Shown here in pieces: positions 54,751 through 63,972 of a stretch of 64,000 nt of DNA. This DNA is from Prolixibacteraceae bacterium (GTDB lineage Bacteria > Bacteroidota > Bacteroidia > Bacteroidales > Prolixibacteraceae). Under the pieces are notes generated by a model. It worked only from the letters and a program-made list of their open reading frames with translations. It made no database searches and was not told the origin of the DNA. The DNA is taken from assembly GCA_009773765.1 (NCBI GenBank), contig WTWZ01000013.1, forward strand, positions 92,733 through 156,732, read 5' to 3'. A program made the translations under genes and the position numbers. The stretch's first letter is position 1. Each line of letters starts with the position of its first letter.

Positions 54751-57081
54751 ATGCAATTTAAATCTAAGATCATCATTTTACTGAGTGTAATATTAATTTG
54801 CAGTTACAGCGCTTACTCTCAGGATGTAAAAGCAGTTGATGTGAAAGCATTACCGCAAACCGACATTCAGAAGGCCCAAAGGGCAATGCAGGATGCGGGC
54901 CTTTCAACGCAGGACGCTGCTAACCTGGCCCGGCAAAAAGGGGCAACTGAGCAGCAAATTCAGGATTTTGAAAGCCGTTTGAATAACAGCACTCCCGTAA
55001 ATGATACAATCGATACTGTTCAAGAGGCACGTGAGAAGTTTGAAGAACAAGAGGAAATGGAAAAATCAAAGCGCAGTGCGGTTTTCGATGCCGGTGGCCG
55101 GATATTTGGCGCTTATATTTTCAATAATAAAAACCTGACTTTCAATCCCAGCCTTAATATTCAAACCCCAAAAAATTATGAAATTGGAATTGGCGACCAG
55201 ATACTAATTAACATTTGGGGAAACTCACAAAATAACTACCAGCTTACCGTAAATACCAACGGACAAATTCTGATTCCAGATGTTGGCCCGGTTTATATTG
55301 CAGGTTCATCATTTCAGGAAGCAGAAAACAGGATTGTTCAAAGATTGACAGCCATTTATTCGGATATGGGGGGCAACAACCCGCAAACATTTGCACAGGT
55401 AAATATGGGCCAATTACGGTCAATCCAGGTTAATCTTGTAGGAGAAGTCACAGCTCCCGGTACTTATACACTACCGGTTACGGCAACCGTTTTTAACGGG
55501 CTTTATCTTTCGGGCGGCCCCAACAATATAGGATCTTTCAGAAACATTAAAATTATTCGAAACAATAAAGTGTTTAAAACCATTGATATCTATAAGTTCC
55601 TGATGAATGCCGACCCGTCGGAGAATATTCTTTTAAAAGACGACGACATTATTTTTGTTCCCGCAGCCGAAAAAAGAGTTGAAATAAACGGAGAATTTAA
55701 AAGAAATGGCTTTTTTGAACTAAAAGAGGGTGAAATGCTCAGCGACCTGATTCGGTTTGCCGGGGGTTTTACCGAAAATTCCTATCTCTCAAAAACTCAA
55801 ATCTACCGCAAAACACAGCAGGGTCAACAGATAAGTGATATTGCATTTGAACAACTATCCACAACACCGCTTATCAATGGCGATGAAATCAGGAATAAAC
55901 CAATACTTGATAAATTTGAAAATCGCATTACTATATCCGGTGCCGTTACCCGTCCGGGAGATTACGAGTGGCATGAAGGTATTACACTTCAGGAACTGAT
56001 TATGAAAGCTGACAGTATTTTACCCGATGCGTTTCAAAACCGCGGAATAATTACACGATATAATCCGGATTTATCTACCTCATCAATTTCATTTAACCTG
56101 GGTAATGTAGTAACCGGAAAATCAGATATCGAACTTTATCCTGAGGATGTGATTCTGATTAAATCTCATTTCGAGTTGAATGAACCAAAATCTATTTTAG
56201 TTCAGGGAGAGGTACTTTCACCGGGAGATCTCATCTGGTCTGATAATCTTACGCTTGGAGATGCGATTTTTCTTGCCGGGGGTTTAACCGAGGGCGCCGA
56301 CAGTACTTTTATAGAGGTTGCACGCCGTCTTACTTATGAAAAAGCTGCCAATCTTTCAGATTCACTTGGGACTATTATTGTTGTCAGTTTATCAAGAGAT
56401 TTAAGCATTGGGAAAAATGACGCCGATTTTAAGTTAAAACCCTACGACCAGGTTTCAGTTCGGCAGGCGCCCAACTTTCGAAAAGGGAAAACGGCGTATA
56501 TTACAGGTGAAGTGGCGTATGCAGGAGCTTACGCCATTAATAACAAACAACAACGTATTTCCGACCTCATCAAAATGTCAGGGGGAGTTACGCCTCAGGC
56601 TTATGTAGATGGCGCCACACTTCAGCGTTATACCGATGAACTCGGAATGGAACTTGTTGCTATTGATTTGGGGCAGATAATCAGAAACCCCGGAAGTGAG
56701 GCCGATCTCTATTTAAATAATGGCGACCGGATTTTTATTCCTGAATTTATGCAAACAGTAAAAATTACAGGCAGCATTCAAAACCCATTTTCTGTAACTT
56801 TCGAAACAGGTAAATCAGCAAAATATTATATCAACCGTACAGGGGGCTTTAACAGCGATGCACACAAAAGGAAAACCTATGTGCGATATGCCAACGGAAC
56901 TACCGATGTTACCAAAGGATTTATAGCAAAACGCTACCCTGTGGTACAACCCGGCAGCCAGATTATTGTACCTCAAAAACCGGTAAAACAAGCTGGTGAT
57001 TCAGGCAGATGGCTGGCTTTTGCCAGTGTTTTTGCATCCCTGGCGGTTTCAATTTCAACTGTAATTTCGATTACAAAGTAA
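54751..57081 (+). CDS. Polysaccharide export outer-membrane protein (SLBB repeats)
   Basis: 776 residues with signal peptide (IIILLSVILICSYSAYS-Q). A Poly_export domain (about 140-230: YEIGIGDQILINIWGNSQNN, VNTNGQILIPDVGPVYIAGS) is followed by several SLBB ligand-binding repeats (VNLVGEVTAPGTYTLPV, VEINGEFKRNGFFELKEG, ITISGAVTRPGDYEWHEG, LVQGEVLSPGDLIW, AYITGEVAYAGAYAI, VKITGSIQNPFSV). A C-terminal hydrophobic stretch (WLAFASVFASLAVSISTVIS) may insert in a membrane. It forms the channel exporting the polymer, together with the Wzz-like protein next to it. Confidence 0.92.
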   Translation: MQFKSKIIILLSVILICSYSAYSQDVKAVDVKALPQTDIQKAQRAMQDAGLSTQDAANLARQKGATEQQIQDFESRLNNSTPVNDTIDTVQEAREKFEEQEEMEKSKRSAVFDAGGRIFGAYIFNNKNLTFNPSLNIQTPKNYEIGIGDQILINIWGNSQNNYQLTVNTNGQILIPDVGPVYIAGSSFQEAENRIVQRLTAIYSDMGGNNPQTFAQVNMGQLRSIQVNLVGEVTAPGTYTLPVTATVFNGLYLSGGPNNIGSFRNIKIIRNNKVFKTIDIYKFLMNADPSENILLKDDDIIFVPAAEKRVEINGEFKRNGFFELKEGEMLSDLIRFAGGFTENSYLSKTQIYRKTQQGQQISDIAFEQLSTTPLINGDEIRNKPILDKFENRITISGAVTRPGDYEWHEGITLQELIMKADSILPDAFQNRGIITRYNPDLSTSSISFNLGNVVTGKSDIELYPEDVILIKSHFELNEPKSILVQGEVLSPGDLIWSDNLTLGDAIFLAGGLTEGADSTFIEVARRLTYEKAANLSDSLGTIIVVSLSRDLSIGKNDADFKLKPYDQVSVRQAPNFRKGKTAYITGEVAYAGAYAINNKQQRISDLIKMSGGVTPQAYVDGATLQRYTDELGMELVAIDLGQIIRNPGSEADLYLNNGDRIFIPEFMQTVKITGSIQNPFSVTFETGKSAKYYINRTGGFNSDAHKRKTYVRYANGTTDVTKGFIAKRYPVVQPGSQIIVPQKPVKQAGDSGRWLAFASVFASLAVSISTVISITK

Positions 57082-57154
57082 AAGCTAAAGTTCTGAATTC
57101 AGAAAACAAGCTATGTGTGGTAATTAAACCTGAAATATTTAGAAAAATCAAATT

Positions 57155-58288
57155 ATGACTGAACAAATAAAAAACAAATCCAGCAATGAAGATGACGAGA
57201 TAGATCTCATTGCTTTGGCGAAAACCATTTGGGACGAACGGAAATTCATTATCAAAACTGTGTTCATTTTTATGATTACCGGTATCATTATGGCTTTTTT
57301 TTCGCCAAAGGAGTTTACTGCATCATCAACTATGGTGCCGCAGCTTTCAAACAGCCAGTCAAAACTTGGGGGATTATCTTCGCTTGCGGCCATAGCCGGT
57401 TTTAACCTCGACATGAACATGGAAACCCGCGAACTTTCGCCATACATTTATCCGCAAATCGTACAAAGTGCTCCGTTTCAACTTGAGTTAATGGAAACAC
57501 CTTTCAAAGTAGAAGGGATAGACAAACCCATTTCGATATATGAGTTTTACGCCGGGGAGTATGCCAAACCAAACTTAATCGCCGTTGTTAAAAAATATAC
57601 TATCGGACTTCCTTTTGTTATTTTGAAAGCTTTGAATTCAAAACAACCAGGAGAAGAGCCTGCTATTTCTATTGATAGTTTGTTTGCTTCTCCAATTACA
57701 ATTACTGAAAAACAGGAATCAATCCGGAAAATGCTTTCGGAAAGGGTTACATTGGAAACCAACGATAAAGAAGGATATGTTGTGTTAACCGCAACTGCAC
57801 ACGATCCCAAACTGGCTGCACAAGTTGCGTACAAAGCTCAATTATTGCTTCAGGAATACATCACTGAATTCAAAATTAAAAAAGCCTCTGCCCAGTTGGA
57901 TTTTATAAAAGAACGCCACGCAGAAAAGAAACAGGATTTTGAACAAGCACAAGCCATTCTGGCAGCCTTTATCGACCGCAACAAAAACATAACTTCGGCC
58001 ATGGCCCGCATTGAACAGGAAAAACTGCAAAACGAGTACAAACTGGCGTTTGAAGTTTATTCACAACTGGCGCAACAACTTGAGCAGGCACAAATAAAAG
58101 TAAAAGAAGATACTCCTGTTTTTTCAATTGTAAAACCGGTAACAGTGCCCATTGAAAAATCAAAGCCCAACCGCCCGATGATTTTAATTATCTGGACATT
58201 TCTTGGGGGCGTAATTGGCATTGGCTGGATTTTTGGCAAACAATTCCTTCAAAACATTAAAACCAAATGGAACGAAGAACCATGTTAA
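57155..58288 (+). CDS. Wzz-type chain-length determinant protein
   Basis: 377 residues. Two transmembrane segments flank a periplasmic coiled-coil: TM1 about 30-50 (FIIKTVFIFMITGIIMAFFS) and TM2 about 345-365 (ILIIWTFLGGVIGIGWIF). The N-terminal Wzz domain (DDEIDLIALAKTIWDERKFI) and a long helix (about 230-310: SAQLDFIKERHAEKKQDFEQ) are typical; the Pro-rich PIEKSKPNRPMI precedes TM2. No tyrosine-kinase domain is fused. It sets polymer length and bridges to the export channel upstream. Confidence 0.93.
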   Translation: MTEQIKNKSSNEDDEIDLIALAKTIWDERKFIIKTVFIFMITGIIMAFFSPKEFTASSTMVPQLSNSQSKLGGLSSLAAIAGFNLDMNMETRELSPYIYPQIVQSAPFQLELMETPFKVEGIDKPISIYEFYAGEYAKPNLIAVVKKYTIGLPFVILKALNSKQPGEEPAISIDSLFASPITITEKQESIRKMLSERVTLETNDKEGYVVLTATAHDPKLAAQVAYKAQLLLQEYITEFKIKKASAQLDFIKERHAEKKQDFEQAQAILAAFIDRNKNITSAMARIEQEKLQNEYKLAFEVYSQLAQQLEQAQIKVKEDTPVFSIVKPVTVPIEKSKPNRPMILIIWTFLGGVIGIGWIFGKQFLQNIKTKWNEEPC

Positions 58289-58425
58289 CAGTACAAAATT
58301 ACTCCTCCAAAAACAATACGGAATTCAAATTAAAATTCGCATAAACCGTTAATAATTAAATTGATAAATTAAGAGTTCAGCAAATTAATTATTAACTTTA
58401 AGAATTAATTATAAATACATTTCCC
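58289..58425. other. AT-rich gap before the AbiEii pair
   Basis: 137 bp, AT-rich, no gene seen. It presumably holds the promoter of the TA-like pair that follows. Confidence 0.35.
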
Positions 58426-58743
58426 ATGTTTTTCGAAAAATACAAATTACATACAGATGCCCAAATTCGAAAATCGCTCTTATGGGAATACGAAACAGAT
58501 AAAATTGATTTGCACCAAATGAGGAATGTTATCGTACAGCGCGTTGTTGAGCGTGGCAGAATGAATGACTTTTATGCAATTCTGAACATTTATGGATTAC
58601 AGGGTGTAACAGAGGCCATAAAACAAATTCATTTCTTAAATAGTAAGGATTTGGCCTTTGTTTGTTCCGTTTTTGAAATCAAAAAAGAAGAGTTGAAATG
58701 TTACACAAGGAAACAGTTGAAAGACGAACACTGGAACTCCTGA
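58426..58743 (+). CDS. Antitoxin-like protein paired with an AbiEii gene
   Basis: 105 residues: KSLLWEYETDKIDLHQMRNV, then VQRVVERGRMNDFYAILNIYG and FLNSKDLAFVCSVFEIKKEE. Small helical proteins with this layout regularly precede AbiEii nucleotidyltransferases, with the shared beginning LLW-Y resembling the partner type seen at 62.1 kb (ILWDYNIP). It overlaps the AbiEii gene by 46 bp, so the pair is co-translated. An antitoxin role is inferred from position only. Confidence 0.6.
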   Translation: MFFEKYKLHTDAQIRKSLLWEYETDKIDLHQMRNVIVQRVVERGRMNDFYAILNIYGLQGVTEAIKQIHFLNSKDLAFVCSVFEIKKEELKCYTRKQLKDEHWNS

Positions 58744-59330
58744 TAAAGTTAATGAATGACGCTTCATTGAAAGAGTTTGTATTGGTTGGAGGTACAGCTT
58801 TAGCGCTTCAATTAGGTCATCGGATAAGTGAAGACATCGATCTGTTCTCCACCCAACCTTTTGACTCATTTAATTTGGGAGATTACTTAAGATTGAATTA
58901 CAATTTCGAACTCGATTTCATTGCCCGCAATACTTTAAAAGGAGAAATTTATGGAGTGCAATTGGATTTAATAACACACCAATATCCCTGGCTACAAAAA
59001 CAACATATCTTTGAAAATATACGGCTGGCAAGTTATATTGACGTTGCCGCCATGAAGTTAAATGCAATTTCAGGGAATGGCACGAGGGTAAAAGATTTTA
59101 TTGACATTGCATTTCTCTCCTCTGAAATTTCGTTGAACCAAATGCTTGTTGCTTATGAAAAGAAGTATAATAGTAATCCAATTATGCCTTTAAAAGGATT
59201 GTTGTATTATGATGACATCAATTTTAAAGAACCTATAAAAATGACTAAAAATGATTCTTTTAATTGGAAAGCAATTGAAAAAAGATTGAAACTAATGCAC
59301 AGGTTTCCGGACAAAATTTTTGAAAAATAA
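58698..59330 (+). CDS. AbiEii/AbiGii-type nucleotidyltransferase toxin
   Basis: 210 residues. The nucleotidyltransferase core is VGGTALALQLGHRISEDIDLF (about 30-50: GG, then D-x-D catalytic acids), followed by LDLITHQYPW and MKLNAISGNGTRVKDFIDIAF (Lys/Asp of the family). AbiEii proteins are toxins of type IV TA and phage abortive-infection systems, modifying tRNA or other nucleotides. It overlaps the preceding antitoxin-like gene. An intact pair, in contrast to the broken copy at 62.1-62.9 kb. Confidence 0.87.
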   Translation: MLHKETVERRTLELLIKLMNDASLKEFVLVGGTALALQLGHRISEDIDLFSTQPFDSFNLGDYLRLNYNFELDFIARNTLKGEIYGVQLDLITHQYPWLQKQHIFENIRLASYIDVAAMKLNAISGNGTRVKDFIDIAFLSSEISLNQMLVAYEKKYNSNPIMPLKGLLYYDDINFKEPIKMTKNDSFNWKAIEKRLKLMHRFPDKIFEK

Positions 59331-59412
59331 ATATAAATCAGGGAATTAATTAACGAAAACTAAATCAAATTAAGGTAAATTTATACTCAAATCTAAAAAC
59401 ACAAATAATCCG

Positions 59413-60778
59413 ATGAACTACAAACAACAAATCCTCGAAAAAATAAATACAAACGCCGAAGTAGTAGGTATCATCGGCCTTGGCTACGTTGGCCTGCCTT
59501 TGGCGGTAAACTTCGCCGAAGCAGGCATAAAAGTCATTGGTTTCGATAAATCGGAAGTTAAGGTAACCAAAATCAACTCCGGAGAAAACTACATCAAAGA
59601 CATCCGCGATGCAGTGTTACGGGAAGTGGTTGACCGGGTAAAACTGGAAGCCACAACTGATTTTACAAGAATGAAGGAATGCGATGCGCTCATTATCTGT
59701 GTCCCAACACCTCTCGACAAATTCCGCAAACCGGACATGAGTTATATCGAAGCAGCATGCGTTGCCATCGGGCAAAACATGAAACCCGGGACTTTTATCA
59801 GCCTCGAAAGCACCACCTACCCCACCACCACCGAAGATTACATGCTCCCCATCATCGTTGAAAACATAAACCACAATCCCAACTTTGAAAATGTTGTCAC
59901 CCTGAGCGAAGTAGAAGGAACTTCTTCAAACCTCCCCCCCATGGGGGGACAGAGGGGGGCTTTCTGGCTCGCGTACTCCCCCGAGCACAATCTTTCACAC
60001 AAAAAACACACCCAAGGTAATTGGCGCCATGAGCCAAAACGGGCTTGAAATCGGGCTCAAACTCTATTCGAAAGCCATTGAAATACTGCACCCTGTCAGC
60101 TCGCCACGCGTAGCAGAAATGGTGAAAATACTCGAAAATACTTACAGGCTTGTAAATATCAGCCTCATAAACGAACTCGCTTTACTTGCCGGTAAAATGG
60201 ACATTAATATTTGGGAAGTAATAGATGCTGCTAAAACAAAACCATTCGGGTTCCAGGCATTTTATCCCGGACCCGGCATTGGCGGCCACTGCATCCCCCT
60301 CGACCCGTTCTACCTTGAACATATTGCCAAACGGTTTGATTTCGATTTAAGCATGATTCATGCAGCCGGCCACATTAATATGCGCATGCCGCATTATATG
60401 GTAATTAAAATTTCAACAGCGTTAAACCGCCATAAAAAGGCTGTTAACGGAAGCAAAATCCTTTTTCTGGGCGTTGCCTATAAACCCAACATCGACGATG
60501 AGCGCGAATCACCGGCATTGGAAATTATGGATATTGTGGCCAAAAAAGGCGGAATTGTTTCCTACAACGATCCGCATATTCCCAGTGTTGAAACAAATCA
60601 CGGGACTGCATACCACTCTGTATTACTTACCAAAGAAGCACTTGAGGATGCCGACGTGGTGGTGCTCACCACAAATCATAGCAGCTTTGATGTTGAGTTT
60701 ATCCTGCAATATGCAAAACTGATTGTGGATATGCGAAACATGATAAAAGAAAGTTCTGAAAAAGTATATAAGTTATAA
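59413..60778 (+). pseudogene. Nucleotide-sugar dehydrogenase (UDP-GlcNAc/ManNAc 6-dehydrogenase type), broken
   Basis: N-terminal half, 59413-60000: GIIGLGYVGLPLAVNFAEAG (NAD site), DALIICVPTPLDKF, FISLESTTYPTTTEDYMLP. C-terminal half in another frame to 60778: VIGAMSQNGLEIGLKLYSK, GPGIGGHCIPLDPFYLEH (catalytic Cys), VAYKPNIDDERESPALEIMD and MIKESSEKVYKL. A palindromic repeat adds about 23 residues (after NFENV, 59899-59967). The following AYSPE motif lacks the expected RVDPGN segment, with a frame change near 59990. The enzyme would make a UDP-uronic acid for the adjacent polysaccharide locus. As read, it is non-functional. Confidence 0.85.
59899..59967. repeat. Two repeat types inserted in the dehydrogenase gene
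   Basis: CACCCTGAGCGAAGTAGAAGG (59901-59921) resembles a widespread Bacteroidota dispersed repeat, and ACCTCCCCCCC-AT-GGGGGGACAGAGGGGGGCTTT (59931-59966) belongs to the GC-rich palindrome family. Together they interrupt the coding sequence. Confidence 0.7.
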
Positions 60779-60808
60779 GTTTGTTTTGTTTCATACTTTT
60801 ACAAAAAA

Positions 60809-61020
60809 ATGAACCAGGTGGAGAAAAAAATACTGCGACAATTACTTTGGGATTATACAATTTCTTTTGAAGATACAGAGCCTGTATTATCACAGGCAGG
60901 GCACCTTAACCGGGAAATGCCCTGCCTGAAATAATTCAACCGTACTCCTGATTCACGATCTTACAGTTTTATAAACCAACCGCTATAAAACATTTATTGA
61001 CAAACAAATAAGGCAATCAG
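60809..61020 (+). pseudogene. Degenerate copy of the AbiEii partner gene (ILWDY family)
   Basis: ATG 60809 opens a 41-codon frame (KILRQLLWDYTISFEDTEPV, then GHLNREMPCLK) ending at 60934. Downstream DNA to about 61020 still matches the other copy at 62320-62420 (for example ACCGCTATAAAACATTTATTGAC versus ACCGAGATAAAACATTTGCTTACTGAC), but with stop codons and shifts. The partner AbiEii gene is gone; an MNT/HEPN pair follows. Confidence 0.75.
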
Positions 61021-61051
61021 TAAACTCATAATTTTTATATAAGTTTGGGTC

Positions 61052-61354
61052 ATGCGTTTAACACAGTTTCAAATAGCCACAATTAACAAACTTGCAAAAA
61101 AACATTTCGGGCATGACATTTCCGTTTATTTGTTTGGTTCCAGAACAGACGATCGTAAGAAAGGGGGAGACATCGACCTATTTATAAACCATTCCGATGA
61201 AGAATCATTAACAATGGAGGCAAAAATTCGTTTTCTGGCTGAACTCAAAGCAGAAATTGGTGACCGGAAGATAGATGTGGTTTTTGATAATGACAATACC
61301 CGGCAAAAGAAAAATTTTTACCGTTCCATAATCCATCAAAAAATAGAATTATGA
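61052..61354 (+). CDS. MNT-type nucleotidyltransferase (antitoxin of a HEPN/MNT pair)
   Basis: 100 residues. The minimal nucleotidyltransferase motif is LFGSRTDDRKKGGDIDLFI (about 27-45: GS...D-x-D), with the third acid in KIDVVFD. In HEPN/MNT systems this protein AMPylates and neutralises the HEPN RNase. It overlaps the HEPN gene by 4 bp (ATGA). Confidence 0.85.
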   Translation: MRLTQFQIATINKLAKKHFGHDISVYLFGSRTDDRKKGGDIDLFINHSDEESLTMEAKIRFLAELKAEIGDRKIDVVFDNDNTRQKKNFYRSIIHQKIEL

Positions 61355-61827
61355 CGAGTGAAAAAAGGGACAAATTGAATGAGGCTCTTCTACTTTGTAA
61401 TATACATAGCGAACGGATGAGTTTTGCCCGGGAGAAAATCAAAATGCATTTCCCCCTCGACAGAGAGAAATTTTTACGTTTAAAACCTGAAGAATGGAGT
61501 TTCATCGACCAGTTAATTTTTCGTTTTGCAAAAATGCAAGACAGCATGGGAGGAAAGTTATTCCCTGCAACCCTTGAAATTCTCGGCGAAGAAATACATA
61601 GTATGCCATTTATCGATCGGTTGGCAAAACTTGAACAACTCGATATTATTCCCAGCGCCGATGAATGGATGCTGCTCCGCGAAACAAGAAACTTGATTAC
61701 ACACGAATACCCTTTTATTGCCGATGAAGTAATCGACGGACTGAACCTCTTAAACAGTCATTATGAGTTAATCATGAAGATATGGGGGCAAATTGTAACA
61801 TATATCCATATCCGGTTTAAGATATAA
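61351..61827 (+). CDS. HEPN-domain RNase toxin (HepT type)
   Basis: 158 residues, mostly helical. The catalytic R-x4-H motif is RNLITHEYP (near residue 113-121), with the preceding ADEWMLLRETR. It would cleave RNA when free from the MNT partner. It sits between two fossil pieces of the dehydrogenase and partner genes. Assignment rests on the motif plus the overlapping MNT gene. Confidence 0.85.
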   Translation: MTSEKRDKLNEALLLCNIHSERMSFAREKIKMHFPLDREKFLRLKPEEWSFIDQLIFRFAKMQDSMGGKLFPATLEILGEEIHSMPFIDRLAKLEQLDIIPSADEWMLLRETRNLITHEYPFIADEVIDGLNLLNSHYELIMKIWGQIVTYIHIRFKI

Positions 61828-61875
61828 ATTACTGCCCCTGATTGCAAAATAAAAGTCAACAGGATGCAAATCCCC

Positions 61876-61952
61876 TGCCCTCGAAATATGGAAATTGTAG
61901 CCAAAAAAGGCGGAATATGGTGAAAGAGTAAGTGATAAGATTTATAAGTTAT
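61876..61952 (+). pseudogene. Fossil fragment of the dehydrogenase 3' end
   Basis: CCCTCGAAATATGGAAATTGTAGCCAAAAAAGGCGGAAT matches the ALEIMDIVAKKGGI region at 60516-60555. After a deletion, GATAAGATTTATAAGTTATAA matches the gene's last codons (KVYKL-stop). About 190 bp between are missing. Confidence 0.7.
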
Positions 61953-62094
61953 AACACATAAAACATCTTGTATTTATCTAAGAACAATTATTTTTAATAC
62001 TAACATAAAATTTCAAACATTTCACTTCCATTGGTAAAAAGGTATAATTCACCTGACTTCATGTTTTTTCATATTTTTACATAAAAAAGGCATC
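61953..62094. other. Gap upstream of the second AbiEii-type pair
   Basis: No gene. TTTCATATTTTTACAT (62067-62082) resembles TTTCATACTTTTACAA upstream of the other copy (60789-60804), so a conserved promoter of the ILWDY family genes is likely. Confidence 0.4.
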
Positions 62095-62492
62095 ATGGAA
62101 ACTTCAGAAAGGCAAAAACTACTCAACCAAATTCTTTGGGATTATAACATACCCGAAGAAGATATTGAAGCAGTTTTAAAGGATGAAACGAGCATGACAA
62201 AATTTTGCCACACAGATGGAACATTATAAAGCGAGTTGCATCGAATGCCTTTAAAAATTAACAATTATAATGAGATGAAAATAAAACTTTCAAACATTAT
62301 AACCGCGAAATGCTCTTTCTGAAAATCATCGAATCATATCCCTGGTTCACTGTTGTACAATTATTTAATCCAACCGAGATAAAACATTTGCTTACTGACC
62401 AGGTTATCAATAAACTCAGGTCACCATCATTACGGCAAAAATATGAATTCGTCCAAAAAAGATTACAACAAATTATACCGACTACAGGATAA
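62095..62492 (+). pseudogene. AbiEii partner gene (ILWDY family) interrupted by the dispersed element
   Basis: ATG 62095 starts a frame (LLNQILWDYNIPEEDIEAVL, then KDE) that enters the dispersed ~95-bp element and stops at 62229. After the element the protein resumes in another frame: KTFKHYNREMLFLKIIESYP, WFTVVQLFNPTEIKHLLTD, KYEFVQKRLQQIIPTTG, ending at 62492. Removing 62187-62281 restores a continuous protein of about 100 residues. It overlaps the AbiEii gene start by 50 bp. Confidence 0.82.
62187..62281 (+). repeat. Dispersed ~95-bp element, copy B (inserted in a gene)
   Basis: Nearly identical to 2238-2325, with an extra AACAA at about 62261. Its boundaries can be placed by the interrupted gene: coding sequence ends GATGAA (62181-62186) and resumes with AAAACTTTC (about 62283). 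No clear target duplication is visible. Confidence 0.82.
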
Positions 62493-62882
62493 ATTCCTTT
62501 CCTGGTGGTTTCACCTTGGCCTTCCTTTTTACTTAACCGGAGGAACTGCGCTTGGACGTTTCTATCTCAACCACAGATTTAGCGATGACCTTGATTTTTT
62601 TATTAATGCCGATCCACAATACCAACATTACATTTCAGAATTGAAAAAAAAATTGAAGCCCGGTTTACAGTCAATTTGCAACAATCACTTTTTGCCGACG
62701 ACTTCACCCGTTTCTTTATAACTGAAAATGATGTTTTTTTGAAAATTGAGTTGGTTAACGATATCGACTATTACGTCGGACAACCGAAAAACTATACTTT
62801 CGGGCTCATAGACAGTCCATTAAACATTAGATTTTTTATTGGGAAAATCAAATTCTCTTGGGAATCTTTGTATCCCAATTGA
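62443..62882 (+). pseudogene. AbiEii-type nucleotidyltransferase, frameshifted and truncated
   Basis: ATG 62443 begins LSWWFHLGLPFYLTGGTALG, then RFYLNHRFSDDLDFFIN (catalytic D-x-D). At the A9 run (62644-62652) the frame shifts: the zero frame ends at 62721, while the real sequence continues KIEARFTVNLQQSLFADDFT, RFFITENDVFLKIELVNDID, YTFGLIDSPLN in another frame. It ends abruptly after that, missing the last third of the domain. Removal or addition of one A would restore the middle. Confidence 0.85.
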
Positions 62883-62948
62883 AACAGCGCGACCAACGAT
62901 TTAAAACAAAGAGCCAACAAAGTTTAACACAAACAACTATGAATTGTC

Positions 62949-63311
62949 ATCACCCTTAACCACCATAAAAAAGCGGTAAACGGAAGCAAAATCCTTTTTC
63001 TTGGTGTCGCACAGAAACCCAATATTGATGATGAACGCGAATCACCCGCCCTCGAAATTAAGGTTATTACAGCCCATAAAGGAGGTGTCGTTTCTTATAA
63101 CGACCCGCACATCCCGCGGGTAATGACGCATGGCAATGCGTCTCTGCAATCTGTTGAATTAACCGCCGAAACCCTGCAAAATGCTGACTGTGTGGTGTTA
63201 ACTACAAATCACGATGCTTTCGATTTGGAATTTATTAAGGCGAATGCCCGGCTGATTGTGGATATGCGAAATATGATAAAGGAAAGTTCAGATACTGTAT
63301 ATAAACTATAA
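62949..63311 (+). pseudogene. Fossil copy of the dehydrogenase C-terminus
   Basis: A continuous frame reads HHKKAVNGSKILFLGVAQKP, then NIDDERESPALEI, GGVVSYNDPHIPRV, VVLTTNHDAFDLEFI and MIKESSDTVYKL-stop, about 80% like the end of the gene at 60433-60778. The N-terminal three quarters are missing and no start is present. The divergence shows an older duplicate or a laterally acquired homologue. Confidence 0.85.
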
Positions 63312-63724
63312 CCGAACTTTTCCAATCCTTGTGGCTTTCCATCTTGTGGCTCTAACAACAAATAACAAATCACGAAGTACTCCGAACGATGAACGCTGAA
63401 TTTTGCCCCCGATTAACGATTGATGATTAACGATTAACGATTTCAGATTGACCAATGACCAATGACTCTTTGAACTCCGAATTCCGAATTCCGAACCTGC
63501 CCCTGCTACCCCTGGCCCCTCAAGGGGAAAGCCAACGCACAGAAATCCAATGACCAATGGCTGCCCGGAAGAACTCGTTCAGGCGGGCATGTATGCGGTA
63601 ATGTATGAATAAAGAATAAGAAATAACAAACTTTGACCTCCGAACTCCGACCCTTTGACAATTGATTGATTAAAATTACCTTTGCATATAGCAATACATA
63701 CAATGCAAGTAAAATTGAGAAATA
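63312..63724. other. Repeat-rich gap
   Basis: 413 bp without a gene. Contains GATTAAC heptamers (about 63410-63445), AATTCCG repeats (63479-63499), a GC-rich palindrome fragment (63505-63530) and a REP-like palindrome (63561-63589). Confidence 0.6.
63561..63589 (+). repeat. REP-like palindrome
   Basis: CTGCCCGG...TTCAGGCGGGCA, the fourth copy of the dispersed palindrome (others at 5024, 34693, and 45251 reversed). Confidence 0.6.
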
Positions 63725-63958
63725 ATGGAAGCCATTTATAAATTAAAAGCAAATGAGATAAGTCCAAATCTAATGGATACGATTAAAAAACTGTTCAAGG
63801 GTAAAGAAATTACAATTACAATTTCCTCTGAACCAGATGAAACAACATATCTTACAATGAATCCGGCAAACGAAAGACATTTACTTGAAAGCATTGCCCA
63901 GGAACCATCAATACGTTTCACTCCCGAAGAGTTCAGGAAAATGGTTAAAAAGTTGTAA
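63725..63958 (+). CDS. Antitoxin-like protein
   Basis: 77 residues: IYKLKANEISPNLMDTIKKL, then EITITISSEPDETTYLT, followed by a flexible C-terminal segment ending FTPEEFRKMVKKL. This layout is common for antitoxins paired with YoeB/RelE-type toxins. A new frame (MRNITFTAK) starts 15 bp later and runs off the window; it looks like a YoeB-type toxin start. Antitoxin role is inferred. Confidence 0.65.
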   Translation: MEAIYKLKANEISPNLMDTIKKLFKGKEITITISSEPDETTYLTMNPANERHLLESIAQEPSIRFTPEEFRKMVKKL

Positions 63959-63972
63959 CCATTCCTATCAGA

